Source of the DNA: Methylobacterium oryzihabitans
Lineage (GTDB): Bacteria > Pseudomonadota > Alphaproteobacteria > Rhizobiales > Beijerinckiaceae
Length of the DNA stretch: 64,000 bases
NCBI RefSeq assembly: GCF_004004555.2
Contig: NZ_SACP01000021.1
Coordinates: 31,796 to 95,795 of the forward strand
Direction of reading: 5' to 3'
Part shown: one piece after another, positions 9,538-17,901 of the stretch
Layout: each line of letters opens with the position of its first letter
How positions within the stretch are numbered: the stretch's first letter is position 1
Notes under the pieces: generated by a model
What the model saw: the letters and a program-made list of their open reading frames with translations, nothing else
What the model was told of the DNA's origin: nothing
Databases searched by the model: none
Made by a program: the position numbers and the translations under genes

Positions 9538-10386
9538 TCACACCGCCTCGACCGGAAATACCCGGCTCGGGGACACGAACTCGTCCTGGGCCGCGACCGT
9601 GAGGATCTCGCGGGCGCCGGCCTCCGCGGTGCGGCGCAGCAGGCCGAAGACCGAGGCGCCGGCGGCGGCGAGCGCCGCCTCGGCCGAGCGGGTGCGGGCG
9701 TAGTGGACGAGGAACAGCGCCGCGGTGGCGTCGCCGGCGCCGTTGATGTCGAGCGACAGGCGCGGAGTGCGCAGGCGCCAGAACCGCCCGCCCTCGCCGG
9801 CCAGGAGGTCGATGGCGTCGTCCGGCGTCTCGGCGGTGTGGAGCGAGGTGACCAGCACCACCCGCGGCCCGGTCGCCTGCACCGCCGCCACCGCCGCCTT
9901 CGCCGCCGCGAGCGTGCCGCTGTCCCGGCCCGAGAGGAAGTCCAGCTCGAACTGGTTGGGGGTGATGAGGTCGGCGGCGGGCACCGCCTGATCGCGCATG
10001 AATTCCGGCACGCCCGGGCGCACGAACACCCCGCGGCCGACGTCGCCGATCACCGGGTCACAGCAATACAGGGCCGCCGGGTTGGCGGCGCGCACCCGCC
10101 CGACCGCGGTCAGGATCGCGGTGCCGATATCGGCCGAGCCCATGTAGCCCGACAGGACCCCGTCGCAGGTGCCGAGCACGCCGCGCTCGGCGATGCCGTC
10201 GACCAGTTCCTCGATCGCCGGACCGTCGAACACCCGCCCGCGCCACGCGCCGTAGCCGGTGTGGTTGGAGAACTGCACCGTGTGGATCGGCCAGACCTCG
10301 ACCCCGAGGCGCTGCATCGGAAACACCGCCGAGGCGTTGCCGACATGGCCGTAGGCGACGTGGGACTGGATCGACAGGACGTTCAT
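9538..10386 (-). CDS. pdxY: Pyridoxal kinase
   Basis: A 282-residue ribokinase-fold enzyme that phosphorylates pyridoxal with ATP in the B6 salvage pathway. The start MNVLSIQSHVAYGHVGN, then VQFSNHTGYGAW, CDPVIGD and ITPNQFELDFL are PdxY signatures. The ribokinase anion-hole and catalytic motif is NGAGDAT near residue 230, with the Asp as base. The start at 10386 is preferred because a 16-residue Arg/Ala-rich extension upstream is absent from the family. The gene converges with higBA. Confidence 0.93.
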   Translation of the reverse strand: MNVLSIQSHVAYGHVGNASAVFPMQRLGVEVWPIHTVQFSNHTGYGAWRGRVFDGPAIEELVDGIAERGVLGTCDGVLSGYMGSADIGTAILTAVGRVRAANPAALYCCDPVIGDVGRGVFVRPGVPEFMRDQAVPAADLITPNQFELDFLSGRDSGTLAAAKAAVAAVQATGPRVVLVTSLHTAETPDDAIDLLAGEGGRFWRLRTPRLSLDINGAGDATAALFLVHYARTRSAEAALAAAGASVFGLLRRTAEAGAREILTVAAQDEFVSPSRVFPVEAV

Positions 10387-10596
10387 GGCGCGTCTCGCAG
10401 GCCGGAGAACCCTCGCGGGTCCGCGTGCCGCCAACCCGTGCGGGCTGCGTAGCGGAAGGCGCCGAGCGCAGCAATTCGCTCACGATCATGCCATGGACCC
10501 GGAGGGCAGAGCTTGCCCCGGGGCAGCCGCGAACCAGATCCCAGCGGCCGAACGGTCAGGATGCCGGACGATCAGGATACTGGAAGATCAGGATTC

Positions 10597-11121
10597 ATGG
10601 ACTTCGAGACGATCCGCACCACGACCCTCGACTTCGTGCGCGAGCACCAGGCCTGGGCGCCGGTCATCACCGGGATCATCGCCTTCTGCGAGTCGCTCGC
10701 GGTGCTGTCGTTCCTGGTGCCCGCCACCGTGATCCTGCTCGGGATCGGGGCGCTGCTCGGCGCCACCGACATCCCGTTCCTGCCGGTGATGATCGGGGCG
10801 GCGATCGGGGCGATCCTCGGCGACTGGGTGTCGTACGAGTTCGGCCGCTACTACAAGGAAGGCTCGAAGCGGATCTGGCCGCTCAGCCGCTATCCGGCGA
10901 TGGTCGAGAAGGGCGAGGAATTCTGCCGCCGCTGGGGCGCGTGGGGCATCTTCGTCGGCCGGTTCATCGGACCGGCGCGGGCGGTGGTGCCGCTCATCGC
11001 CGGGGTGTTCGCGGTCTCGCGGCTGCACTTCCAGCTCGCCAACGTCAGCTCGGCCTTCGTCTGGGCCTTCGTCTGGCTGGCGCCGGGGGCCGGGGTGGTG
11101 CAGTTCTGGCCGGGGAAGTAG
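10597..11121 (+). CDS. DedA family inner-membrane protein
   Basis: A 174-residue protein with four or five hydrophobic segments. The family core is present: FLVPATVILLGIGALLGA, then GAAIGAILGDWVSYEFGRYY and FVGRFIGPARAVVPLIAG, the SNARE-associated/VTT re-entrant block. DedA proteins act in membrane lipid distribution and envelope homeostasis, and some are lipid scramblases or flippases. The start at 10597 has AGGA upstream. An earlier in-frame ATG would add a charged extension before the first membrane segment. It is somewhat short for the family but has all core blocks. Confidence 0.85.
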   Translation: MDFETIRTTTLDFVREHQAWAPVITGIIAFCESLAVLSFLVPATVILLGIGALLGATDIPFLPVMIGAAIGAILGDWVSYEFGRYYKEGSKRIWPLSRYPAMVEKGEEFCRRWGAWGIFVGRFIGPARAVVPLIAGVFAVSRLHFQLANVSSAFVWAFVWLAPGAGVVQFWPGK

Positions 11122-11145
11122 GCCCGGCTCCCGAGGCGCCGGGCC
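11121..11145. terminator. Possible bidirectional terminator
   Basis: GGCCCGGC (11121-11128) and GCCGGGCC (11138-11145) form an 8-bp GC stem with a 9-nt loop, exactly between the convergent DedA and ABC binding-protein genes. There is no U-run, so intrinsic termination is uncertain. Confidence 0.4.
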
Positions 11146-11152
11146 GCTCAGC

Positions 11153-12163
11153 TCAGCTCATCGCCTTGCGCACGAAGCGGTCCTCGAAGGTCGCCGCGAG
11201 GTCGACCTTGGCGCCCTGGAATTCCGGGTCGAGGGTCCGCACGAGGTCGAGGATGCTCGCCATGCCCTCGGGGGTCGGGATCCCGGTGCGGGAGTAGCTC
11301 TCCAGGGAGTTCTTCACCGCCTGCACGTAGAGCGCCCGGTCGCCGAAATGGTAGGCCGGCGGCACGGTGTCGGCGATCTCGTCCGGGCTCGCGGCGGCGA
11401 TCCACTTGAGCGACTTGGCGAAGGCGTTGACGACCTTCTGGGTCGCCATGGCGTGCTGGTTGATCCAGTCCGCCTTGGTGTAGACCACCGCGGCCGGATT
11501 CGCGCCGCCGAACAGCGCCCGGGTGCCGGCATCGGTGCGGGTGTCGATCAGCACCGCGATGTCGCCGTCGGATTCGAGCTTGGCGATCACCGGGTCGAGG
11601 TGGGAGATCGCGTCGATCTCGCCCTTCTTCATCGCGGCGATCGCGCCGGCGCCGCCGCCGATGCCGATGAGGGCGGCGTCGCTCGCCTTCAGCCCGGCCT
11701 TCAGCATCGCGTACTGCGCCGCGAGCGCCGTCGAGGAGCCCGGGGCGGTGACGCCGATCTTGCGGCCCTTGAAGTCGGCCGGCGACTTGATCGTGCCGGC
11801 GAGGTCCTTGCGCACCCCGATGACGATGGCCGGCAGGCGGCCGAGCTCGCACACCGCGCGCACGTCCTGGCCCTTGGCCTGCATCCGGATCGTGTGCTCG
11901 TAGGCCCCGGTCACCACGTCGACCGAGCCGCCGATCAGGGCCTGGAGCGAGCGGGCGCCGCCGCCGAAATCGTTGATGTCGGCGTCGATGCCCTCCTCCT
12001 TGAAGAAGCCCTTCCGCTCGGCGATCGTCAGCGGCAGGTAGTACAGCAGCGGCTTGCCGCCGACGCCGATGCGCACCTTGACGATGTCGGCCCGGGCCGG
12101 GGCGGCGTGGCCGAGCGCCAGGGTCGCGGCGCCCGCGCCGGCGAGGAAGCTGCGGCGGTCCAT
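11153..12163 (-). CDS. ABC transporter substrate-binding protein, NMT1/TauA type
   Basis: A 336-residue periplasmic binding protein. The N-terminus MDRRSFLAGAGAATLALG is a Tat-like or Sec signal with cleavage after APARA. The mature protein begins VKVRIGVGGKPLLYYLPLTIAERKG, the NMT1/THI5-like and SsuA/TauA pattern, and contains DFKGRKIGVTAPGS, the usual ligand-cleft loop. Such proteins bind sulfonates, nitrate, aromatic acids or pyrimidine precursors, and the ligand cannot be read from sequence. It is the first gene of the following permease/ATPase set in genome order but the last to be transcribed. Confidence 0.88.
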   Translation of the reverse strand: MDRRSFLAGAGAATLALGHAAPARADIVKVRIGVGGKPLLYYLPLTIAERKGFFKEEGIDADINDFGGGARSLQALIGGSVDVVTGAYEHTIRMQAKGQDVRAVCELGRLPAIVIGVRKDLAGTIKSPADFKGRKIGVTAPGSSTALAAQYAMLKAGLKASDAALIGIGGGAGAIAAMKKGEIDAISHLDPVIAKLESDGDIAVLIDTRTDAGTRALFGGANPAAVVYTKADWINQHAMATQKVVNAFAKSLKWIAAASPDEIADTVPPAYHFGDRALYVQAVKNSLESYSRTGIPTPEGMASILDLVRTLDPEFQGAKVDLAATFEDRFVRKAMS

Positions 12164-12193
12164 GGGTGTCTCCTGCGGCAGGGGGAGTGAAGG

Positions 12194-12976
12194 TCAGCCG
12201 TGGCCCGCGCCGGGGCGCCAGTTCAGCAGCCGGTTCTCGATCAGGGTGACGACCGCGTCGATGACGATGACGAACACGGTCAGGATCAGCATCCCGGCGA
12301 AGACGCCGGTGACGTCGAACACGCTCTCGGCCTCGTGGATCTTGTAGCCGAGCCCGGCCGAGGAGCCGAGGTACTCGCCCACCACCGCGCCGACGAGGGC
12401 GAAGCCGACCGCGGTGTGCAGCGACGAGAACATCCAGGTCAGCGCCGAGGGCCAGTAGACGTGGCGCAGCAGCCCGCGCTCGTTCATGCCGAGCATGCGG
12501 GCGTTGTTGAGCACCACCGGGCTGACCTCGCGCACGCCCTGGTAGACGTTGAAGAACACGATGAAGAACACGAGGGTGAAGCCGAGTGCGACCTTCGACC
12601 AGATGCCGAGCCCGAACCACAGGGCGAAGATCGGCGCCAGCACCACCCGCGGCAGGGCGTTGGCGGCCTTGATGTAGGGGTCGAACACCGCCGCCAGCAG
12701 GGCGTTGCGGGCGAACACGAACCCGAACGCGATGCCGCCGGCTGCCCCGAACACGAAGGCCAGCACCGTTTCCTGCAGGGTGATCCACAGGTGGCCCCAG
12801 ATCTCCGGGTTGGTCATCTCGGTCCAGGTGCGGGCCAGCACGTCGAGGGGGGTCGAGAAGAAGAACTGCACCTGCTTGGGGGCGCCGAAGACCGGGTACA
12901 CGGTCAGCACGTGCCAGACGGCGAGGCCGGCGAGGCCGACGAGGATCTGGAGGGCGAGGAGGCCGAGGCGGTTCAC
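12194..12976 (-). CDS. ABC transporter permease, TauC/SsuC type
   Basis: A 260-residue permease with about six membrane segments. The BPD_transp_1 coupling loop is seen as EVSPVVLNNARMLGMNERGLLRHVYWPSALTWMF in pieces, with the EAA-like core NARMLGMNERGLLRHVYWP. It moves the ligand of the neighbouring binding protein across the inner membrane, powered by the ATPase encoded just upstream. Gene order on the minus strand is ATPase, permease, binding protein with short gaps, so one operon is likely. Confidence 0.9.
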   Translation of the reverse strand: MNRLGLLALQILVGLAGLAVWHVLTVYPVFGAPKQVQFFFSTPLDVLARTWTEMTNPEIWGHLWITLQETVLAFVFGAAGGIAFGFVFARNALLAAVFDPYIKAANALPRVVLAPIFALWFGLGIWSKVALGFTLVFFIVFFNVYQGVREVSPVVLNNARMLGMNERGLLRHVYWPSALTWMFSSLHTAVGFALVGAVVGEYLGSSAGLGYKIHEAESVFDVTGVFAGMLILTVFVIVIDAVVTLIENRLLNWRPGAGHG

Positions 12977-12998
12977 GGGCGGGGCTCCGGGGCGGGTC

Positions 12999-13880
12999 TC
13001 AGGTGGGGCCGCTGGCGTAGGCGCGGGAGACCTCGACCTTCAGGCACGACCAGATGTCCTTGTAGAGGGCGTGGAACGACGGTTCGAGGCGGATCTCGCT
13101 GATGTCGCGCGGGCGCGCCAGCGGCACCCGGTACTCGCCGACGACGCGGGCGGCGGGCCCGGCCGAGAGCACGATCACCCGGTCGGACAGCGCGATCGCC
13201 TCCTCGAGGTCGTGGGTGACGAAGATCACCGCCTTGCGGTTGGCCGCCCACAGCTCCAGCAGCAGGTTGCCCATGATCTGCCGGGTCTGGGCGTCGAGGG
13301 GCCCGAACGGCTCGTCCATCAGCAGGATCTCGGGGTCGCGGATCAGCATCTGGGCCAGCGCCACGCGCTTGCGCTGGCCGCCCGACAGCATGTGGGGATA
13401 GCGGTCGGTGAAGGCCGCGAGGCCGACGCGCCTGAGCCAGTCGCGGGCGCGCTCGCGCGCCTCGGTCCGGCTCACGCCCTGGGGTTCGAGCGCCACCGCG
13501 ACGTTGTCGAGGGCGGTCTTCCACGGCATCAGGGCGTCGGCCTGGAAGAGGTAGCCGGCGCGGGCGTTGAGGCCGGCGAGGGCCGCGTCGAACACCGCGA
13601 CCCGGCCGGCGGCCGGCTTGAGCAGGCCGGCGGCGGCGTTGAGGATCGTCGACTTGCCCGACCCGGTCGGGCCGACCACCGCCACGAACTCGCCGGGCTC
13701 GATCGCGAGGTCGATGCCCTCGACCGCGGTGTAGCGCCGGCCCCCCTTGAGGGCGAAGGCGATCGCCACGCCCTCCAGCCGCACCGCGGCGCTCCGCGCC
13801 GAGACGGCGGTGCCGCCGACCAGCCGCGGGCCGCGGCCGTCCTTGCCCTTGCGTTCCTCGGCGGCGCCGTGCTGGCCCAT
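12999..13880 (-). CDS. ABC transporter ATP-binding protein, TauB/SsuB type
   Basis: A 293-residue ATPase. Walker A GPTGSGKST is at residues 70-78, the Q-loop FQADALMPW near 112, signature LSGGQRKR from 165, Walker B ILLMDEP at 185-191 and the H-loop FVTHDLEEA. This is the nitrate/sulfonate/taurine import group. The N-terminal 35 residues before the first strand are longer than usual and a later start is possible. The C-terminal 40 residues extend past the core domain, as seen in several members. It energises the adjacent permease. Confidence 0.92.
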   Translation of the reverse strand: MGQHGAAEERKGKDGRGPRLVGGTAVSARSAAVRLEGVAIAFALKGGRRYTAVEGIDLAIEPGEFVAVVGPTGSGKSTILNAAAGLLKPAAGRVAVFDAALAGLNARAGYLFQADALMPWKTALDNVAVALEPQGVSRTEARERARDWLRRVGLAAFTDRYPHMLSGGQRKRVALAQMLIRDPEILLMDEPFGPLDAQTRQIMGNLLLELWAANRKAVIFVTHDLEEAIALSDRVIVLSAGPAARVVGEYRVPLARPRDISEIRLEPSFHALYKDIWSCLKVEVSRAYASGPT

Positions 13881-13969
13881 GCCGTCGTCTCCCTGCCGGC
13901 CGCTCTACGGCGGACTCGCGGCGACATTCGGCGAGAGGGACCGCAAGATCAACCGCCAACGCTCAACTG

Positions 13970-14194
13970 TCAGCCCGGGCGCGGGGATCCGGAGCGGGAC
14001 GCGGACCGGCCGCCATAGGCGCGGCCGACGAACCAGACGACGAGGGCGAGGGGCAGGCCGACCCCGATCCACGCGGCGACCCGGCCGGGGCCCTCGAACA
14101 CCAGGGCGCTGACGAGGCCGAGGATCCCGGCGATCCCGACGACGAGCGGAATGCCGAACACGCGGCGCCAACCGCCGGGGCTGCGGCGGGTCAT
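13970..14194 (-). CDS. Small two-helix membrane protein next to the PepSY gene
   Basis: A 74-residue protein whose ATG overlaps the stop of the PepSY gene in an ATGA. Two hydrophobic segments (about residues 14-33 and 39-57) are separated by a short EGPGR loop. The N-terminus is basic and the tail is rich in Arg, Ser and Gly. The tight coupling suggests that it works with the PepSY protein, perhaps as a small accessory subunit. I recognise no family. Confidence 0.6.
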   Translation of the reverse strand: MTRRSPGGWRRVFGIPLVVGIAGILGLVSALVFEGPGRVAAWIGVGLPLALVVWFVGRAYGGRSASRSGSPRPG

Positions 14195-15318
14195 GCCCGG
14201 GCCGCCTCGGGCAGGGCCGCCCCGGCGGGCGCGCCGCCGCGGGCGCGGCGGGTCCACCACAGGTAGAGGCCGCTGCCCAGCACCACGAGGCTCACGACGT
14301 CGAGGAGCGCCCAGATGATCTTGAGCGGCAGGCCGCCGTAATCGCCGAAATGCAGCGGCTGCGAGACGAGGAGCGCGGTGAGGTACCACGGCAGGCCCCG
14401 GGCATCCGCCACCGCGCCGGTCTCGCCGTCGAGGAGCACCGGCCGCAGCAGCCGCGAGGTCAGCGGGGTGTCGCCGCGCAGGAACACGGCGAAGTGGTGC
14501 CCGGTGGTGAACGGCGTGCCCGGGAAGGCGACGAAGCCCGGGGCCATGCCGGGCGCGTGCGCCCGGGCGCGGGCCAGCATGGCGTCGAAGGGCGCGAGCC
14601 GCGCCGGGGCGGGCCGCCCGGCATGGGCGGCGATCATCGCGCCGAGTTCGGCCTGCTTCCAGTAGCCGATCAGCGGCTGGGCCAGGGTGTTGATGCTGCC
14701 GGTGAACCCGACCACGACCAGCCACGCCACCGTGACGATGCCGAGCAGGTTGTGCAGGTCGAGCCACGCCACCCGCCGCGAGCGCCGCGGCCGGATCGTC
14801 CCGAAGTCGAGCCGCCGGGTGAACGGCCAGTACAGCACCACGCCCGACACGATCGCCGCGACGAGGAGCAGCCCCATCGCGCCGAGGAACAGCGTGCCGG
14901 GCAGGCCGGCGAACATGTCGACGTGCAGCCGCAGCATCACCCGCATGAAGGCGCTGCCCGGCTCGCCGAGGGGTGCGGCCGTGCGGACGTCGTAGACCTT
15001 GCTGGTCGAGGCGTTGGGGTCGCCGGCCGGGCTGTCGTGGAGGATGACGTAGACGTGGTCGGGCTCGTGGGTGTCCCAGCCGACATACTGCACCACCTTG
15101 CCGGGATGGTCGGCGAGCGCCCTGGCGATGATGCGCGATTCCGGCGCCTTCTCTCCGGTCGCCGGCGAGGCCTCCGTCATCGACCCGAACCAGTCGTCGA
15201 TCTCGTGGTGGAAGATCAGCGGCAGGCCGGTGAGGCACAGCAGCAGCATGAACAGCGTGCAGATCAGGCTCGTCCATGTGTGGACGAAGCTCCAGGCCCG
15301 GATGCTGGCGGCCGTCAT
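14191..15318 (-). CDS. PepSY-associated membrane protein (possible siderophore reductase-like)
   Basis: A 375-residue protein with four membrane segments. The order is AWSFVHTWTSLICTLFMLLLCLTGLP in parts, a periplasmic PepSY region, VMLRLHVDMFAG with LLLVAAIVSGVVLYWPF, DLHNLLGIVTVAW, and a last segment with VVLGSGLYLWWTRR. The conserved histidines in SFVHTW, LHVDMF, DLHNLLG and QPLHFGDYGG could bind haem, as proposed for FsrB/PiuB-type iron-siderophore reductases. Such genes often accompany TonB-dependent receptors, and one is encoded at 52 kb but not adjacent. Redox function is inferred from family resemblance. Confidence 0.8.
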   Translation of the reverse strand: MTAASIRAWSFVHTWTSLICTLFMLLLCLTGLPLIFHHEIDDWFGSMTEASPATGEKAPESRIIARALADHPGKVVQYVGWDTHEPDHVYVILHDSPAGDPNASTSKVYDVRTAAPLGEPGSAFMRVMLRLHVDMFAGLPGTLFLGAMGLLLVAAIVSGVVLYWPFTRRLDFGTIRPRRSRRVAWLDLHNLLGIVTVAWLVVVGFTGSINTLAQPLIGYWKQAELGAMIAAHAGRPAPARLAPFDAMLARARAHAPGMAPGFVAFPGTPFTTGHHFAVFLRGDTPLTSRLLRPVLLDGETGAVADARGLPWYLTALLVSQPLHFGDYGGLPLKIIWALLDVVSLVVLGSGLYLWWTRRARGGAPAGAALPEAARA

Positions 15319-15385
15319 CGCGTCTCCCCGTCGGCGGGCGGCGTCGCCCGGCAGTCTGGAACGATCCTAATCTATTGATCGGACG

Positions 15386-16030
15386 ATGGTTTTCTGTCCG
15401 GGTGCTAGCCGCGCCGGTCGCACGATGCAAGGGCCCGGCCGGGTGCGAGGGACCGGCGCCGGCCTGCGACAAGGGGGGCGAGGTGACAAGGCCGCCGGCG
15501 TCTGGTCGGATGGCGTTCACGATTCGGTCCGCTCGCACTCCCGTCCCGCCTTGTCCGCCACCGCCCTCGTCCTGCCCCCCGACCGCCGCCAGTCGCCGAC
15601 CGCGCTCGGCGTGCAGCGCGGCGTCCGGCGCCTGCTCGCCGAACTCGGCCACGCCACGATTCCGGAATTCACCCTCGCCAACGGCCGCCGGGCGGACGTG
15701 ATCGCGCTCGGCGGCTGCGGCCGGCTCGCCATCGTGGAGATCAAGTCGAGCGTCGCCGACTTCCGGGCCGACCGGAAATGGCCCGAATACCGCGACTTCT
15801 GCGACCGCTTCTACTTCGCGGTCCCGCCGGAGATGCCCGTCGGGATCCTGCCCGAGGAGGCCGGCCTGATCGTCGCCGACGCCTTCGGGGCCGAGATCCT
15901 GCGCGAGCCGGACGCCCATCCCCTCGCGCCGGCCCGGCGCAAGGCCGTGACCCTGCGCTTCGCCCACGTCGCCGCCGGCTTGCTGCACGCGCTGGCGGAT
16001 CCGGGAGCGATCCGCGAGGGCGCTCTGTGA
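15386..16030 (+). CDS. mmcB: MmcB family DNA repair protein
   Basis: The recognisable domain begins near residue 58 with LVLPPDRRQSPTALGVQRG and runs to LRFAHVAAGLLHAL. It contains the nuclease-like block LAIVEIKSSVADFRADRKW and CDRFYFAVPPEMP. MmcB is an alphaproteobacterial SOS protein that helps ImuB and DnaE2 in mutagenic lesion bypass. EIK within a PD-(D/E)XK-like fold is the presumed active site. The first 55 residues of the frame look unlike protein and the true start is probably later, for example TTG at 15551. I see no strong ribosome site at any choice. Confidence 0.82.
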   Translation: MVFCPGASRAGRTMQGPGRVRGTGAGLRQGGRGDKAAGVWSDGVHDSVRSHSRPALSATALVLPPDRRQSPTALGVQRGVRRLLAELGHATIPEFTLANGRRADVIALGGCGRLAIVEIKSSVADFRADRKWPEYRDFCDRFYFAVPPEMPVGILPEEAGLIVADAFGAEILREPDAHPLAPARRKAVTLRFAHVAAGLLHALADPGAIREGAL

Positions 16031-16094
16031 GCGAGGGGACGCGCATCTGATCCCGACCTGCTGCGACGGCTCCTGCCGCGAGACCCGCTGTCGC

Positions 16095-16360
16095 CCGAAG
16101 TCATACGAAATCCGATTGATCGCTTCGCGATGCGGATTTCGGCTTCGCTCATGCGCCGCGCGGGCTGATGATACGATTTTCGGAACTGATCGTCCGAAAA
16201 TCGTATCATACGAAATCCGATCGATTGCTTCAGGCGATCCCTACGGGATGGCGTCGCGATGCGGATTTCGGCTTCGCTCATGCGTGTGGAGCCTTCGGCT
16301 CCACCGCGCCGGCTGGGGATACGATTTCCGGAAGTGATCCTTCCGGAAATCGTATCACAG
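16095..16360. repeat. Cluster of dispersed palindromic repeats
   Basis: Two strong hairpins occur. One at 16168-16209 has perfect 17-bp arms (ATGATACGATTTTCGGA) around ACTGATCG. The other at 16318-16356 has perfect 17-bp arms (GATACGATTTCCGGAAG) around TGATC. Between and before them are near-copies of GCGATGCGGATTTCGGC and CTTCGCTCATGCG. A third member lies at 52003-52110. No gene is supported here. Confidence 0.75.
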
Positions 16361-17130
16361 GGGTTCTGGTCCATTCCGGTTCGTGGGGCTGGCGTTCCGG
16401 TTCGCGTCGCCGAGGCTCGTCGTGCGACCTCCGATCGCGTGCTCGGCGACGGCCTTGCGGTCGCTGGCGCCATGCGGAGCGCGGAGCCTTCGCGTCCGGA
16501 ACCCGCATCGGCCGGGCGCGTCGCCGCCGTGGGGCTGCGCTTCCGTTCCAACCGGTTGAACCGACTCGCGGTTTCGGTGTGCCGTCGCGATCGAACCCGC
16601 GTCCCGACTGGTCACCGACACGGACCGGCGCCGGTTCGTGGGGCTGCTATTCCGAGCCAAGGTCCCGGACTCGTTGGATCATCCCGGGCGGCCTTGCCGG
16701 CTTCGTGGGGCTGCCGTTCCGGGCGGTCGCGGGCCGGTCCCGGAACGCTCCGGCCGGGCAGGCACGGGGCAGCGGCAGGCTCGTGGGGCTGCGATTCCCA
16801 AGCCTGTCCTTGACATTGCTGGGATTTTCGGCGTTCCGGGTTCGATTCACCATGCGGACGGATTTCGTGGGGCTGTCATTCCCCGCGTGCCGGGCGCCAA
16901 GTCCTGCGACGGGACTGCGTCGTGGGGCTGCCATTCCGCCTCAAGCCTCTGAGATCGAGCGGCTTTTTGAAAACGGAGCCGCGACCGCTTTCCGGGCGGT
17001 GCCGCCGGTTCGCGACCGCACGGCGTCCCGGCGGGGATCGGATGCTGGGATGTTCATGCCGTCGCCTTCGCTCGATTCGGGAAGCGAGTCCAGAAGTTGA
17101 ATCTTCTCATCGGGTTCCGGCTTTGGGCGG

Positions 17131-17139
17131 GCATCCACA
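17131..17139 (+). other. Weak DnaA-box-like sequence
   Basis: GCATCCACA matches 7 of 9 positions of the DnaA box TTATCCACA. It lies in the repeat-free gap between the iterons at 16921 and 17193. In GC-rich DNA such matches arise by chance, so support is weak. Confidence 0.25.
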
Positions 17140-17597
17140 GCGACTTCGACTCGGCTTCGACTCGACCGCGGGGCGCGGGCTCCGGGCGGCTTCGTGGGGC
17201 CGTGATTCCCGCGCGCGGCGCTGCCCCGTCGGGGCCACCCGCATCGCCGTGGGGATGTGGACCGCCCTCAAGCCGTTGTCGGATCGACCGAATTCGTACC
17301 AGGCGGCTGTGGGGGATCGAGCGGCTCCGAGTCCATCCCCGGATCGCCGGCCCGATCGTCGTGGGGCTGCCATTCCCGCGTTAGCCGATGGAGTCGTTGC
17401 CGGATTCCCGGTCGCCCTGTTCCGACCGCCTCCTTCGGGACCCTCCCGCCCGGTCGATTCGTGGGGCTGTGATTCCCGCCTAAATCCTTTTTTCCTCAGA
17501 GGCTTGGATGGATCTCCAGCCTGGCTCCCTCCGCTGGCCCCGCCGTCCCTTCGGGCCGTCCGCGCCGCTTGCTCCTCTGGGGCTGTGGAAAGCGGGG

Positions 17598-17634
17598 TCG
17601 ATTCAGAATCGATTCTACTATCGATTTAAGAGTC
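17598..17634 (+). other. AT-richer patch with three TCGATT repeats (possible unwinding region)
   Basis: TCGATT occurs at 17598, 17609 and 17621, spaced 11 and 12 bp, in a patch of roughly 60 percent AT inside a very GC-rich region. It lies between the irregular iterons and the 21-bp phased iterons. This is where a DNA unwinding element would be expected in an iteron origin. Confidence 0.4.
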
Positions 17635-17675
17635 AGGGTCGCCGCCTCAATCGGATCAGAGACTTGGAGCCCGTT

Positions 17676-17755
17676 CGTGGGGCTGTGATTCCTGCTCATG
17701 GGGCTGTGATTCCCGTTCGTGGGGCCGCGCCTCCTGTTGATGGGGCTGTGATTCC
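17676..17755 (+). repeat. Four iterons phased at exactly 21 bp
   Basis: Copies begin at 17676, 17697, 17718 and 17739. The 21-bp period is two helical turns, so four proteins could bind on one face of the DNA. The other eleven copies have irregular spacing. The second to fourth copies deviate from consensus in one to three bases. Confidence 0.8.
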
Positions 17756-17769
17756 CCGCGAAGGCCGGG

Positions 17770-17778
17770 TGGTCCACA
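17770..17778 (+). other. DnaA-box-like sequence beside the phased iterons
   Basis: TGGTCCACA matches 7 of 9 positions of TTATCCACA. It lies 15 bp after the phased iterons, a plausible position for a DnaA box in an iteron origin. The match is imperfect. Confidence 0.3.
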
Positions 17779-17901
17779 GCCTGGGGACAAGCTGGGAATC
17801 GAGGATCACGGGGATGCCGCCACATTTCGTGGGGCTGCGATTCCCGATCGCTTGACGATCCGCCTGTACACGGCACGGTGGAGCCACGAGCGGGAGGTCC
17901 C

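Larger units (their letters stand above)
16382..17844 (+). repeat. Fifteen direct repeats of a 17-bp motif (iteron-like)
   Basis: The consensus is CGTGGGGCTGNNATTCC, usually preceded by TT. Copies start at 16382, 16528, 16637, 16704, 16782, 16866, 16921, 17193, 17360, 17460, 17676, 17697, 17718, 17739 and 17828. All are on the plus strand. GGGGC is present in all copies, and most variation is confined to the two bases before ATTCC. Those starting at 17697 and 17739 change the first two bases, and 17193 and 17718 read GGGGCCG. The sequence between copies is unrelated and codes for nothing recognisable. The last copy ends 58 bp before the start of a replication-initiator-like gene. Short, same-strand repeats beside such a gene are the hallmark of iterons. 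Binding by that protein is inferred. Confidence 0.85.

Noticed and set aside
16168..17629. Long open frames inside the iteron region (for example 16168-17100 and 16922-17629)
   Set aside because: They are caused by high GC, span the direct repeats and hairpins, and encode no recognisable or compositionally normal protein.
16382..17844. CRISPR array reading of the repeated 17-bp motif
   Set aside because: The repeats are too short, spacing ranges from 21 to about 270 bp, and no cas genes are present. Iterons explain it better.
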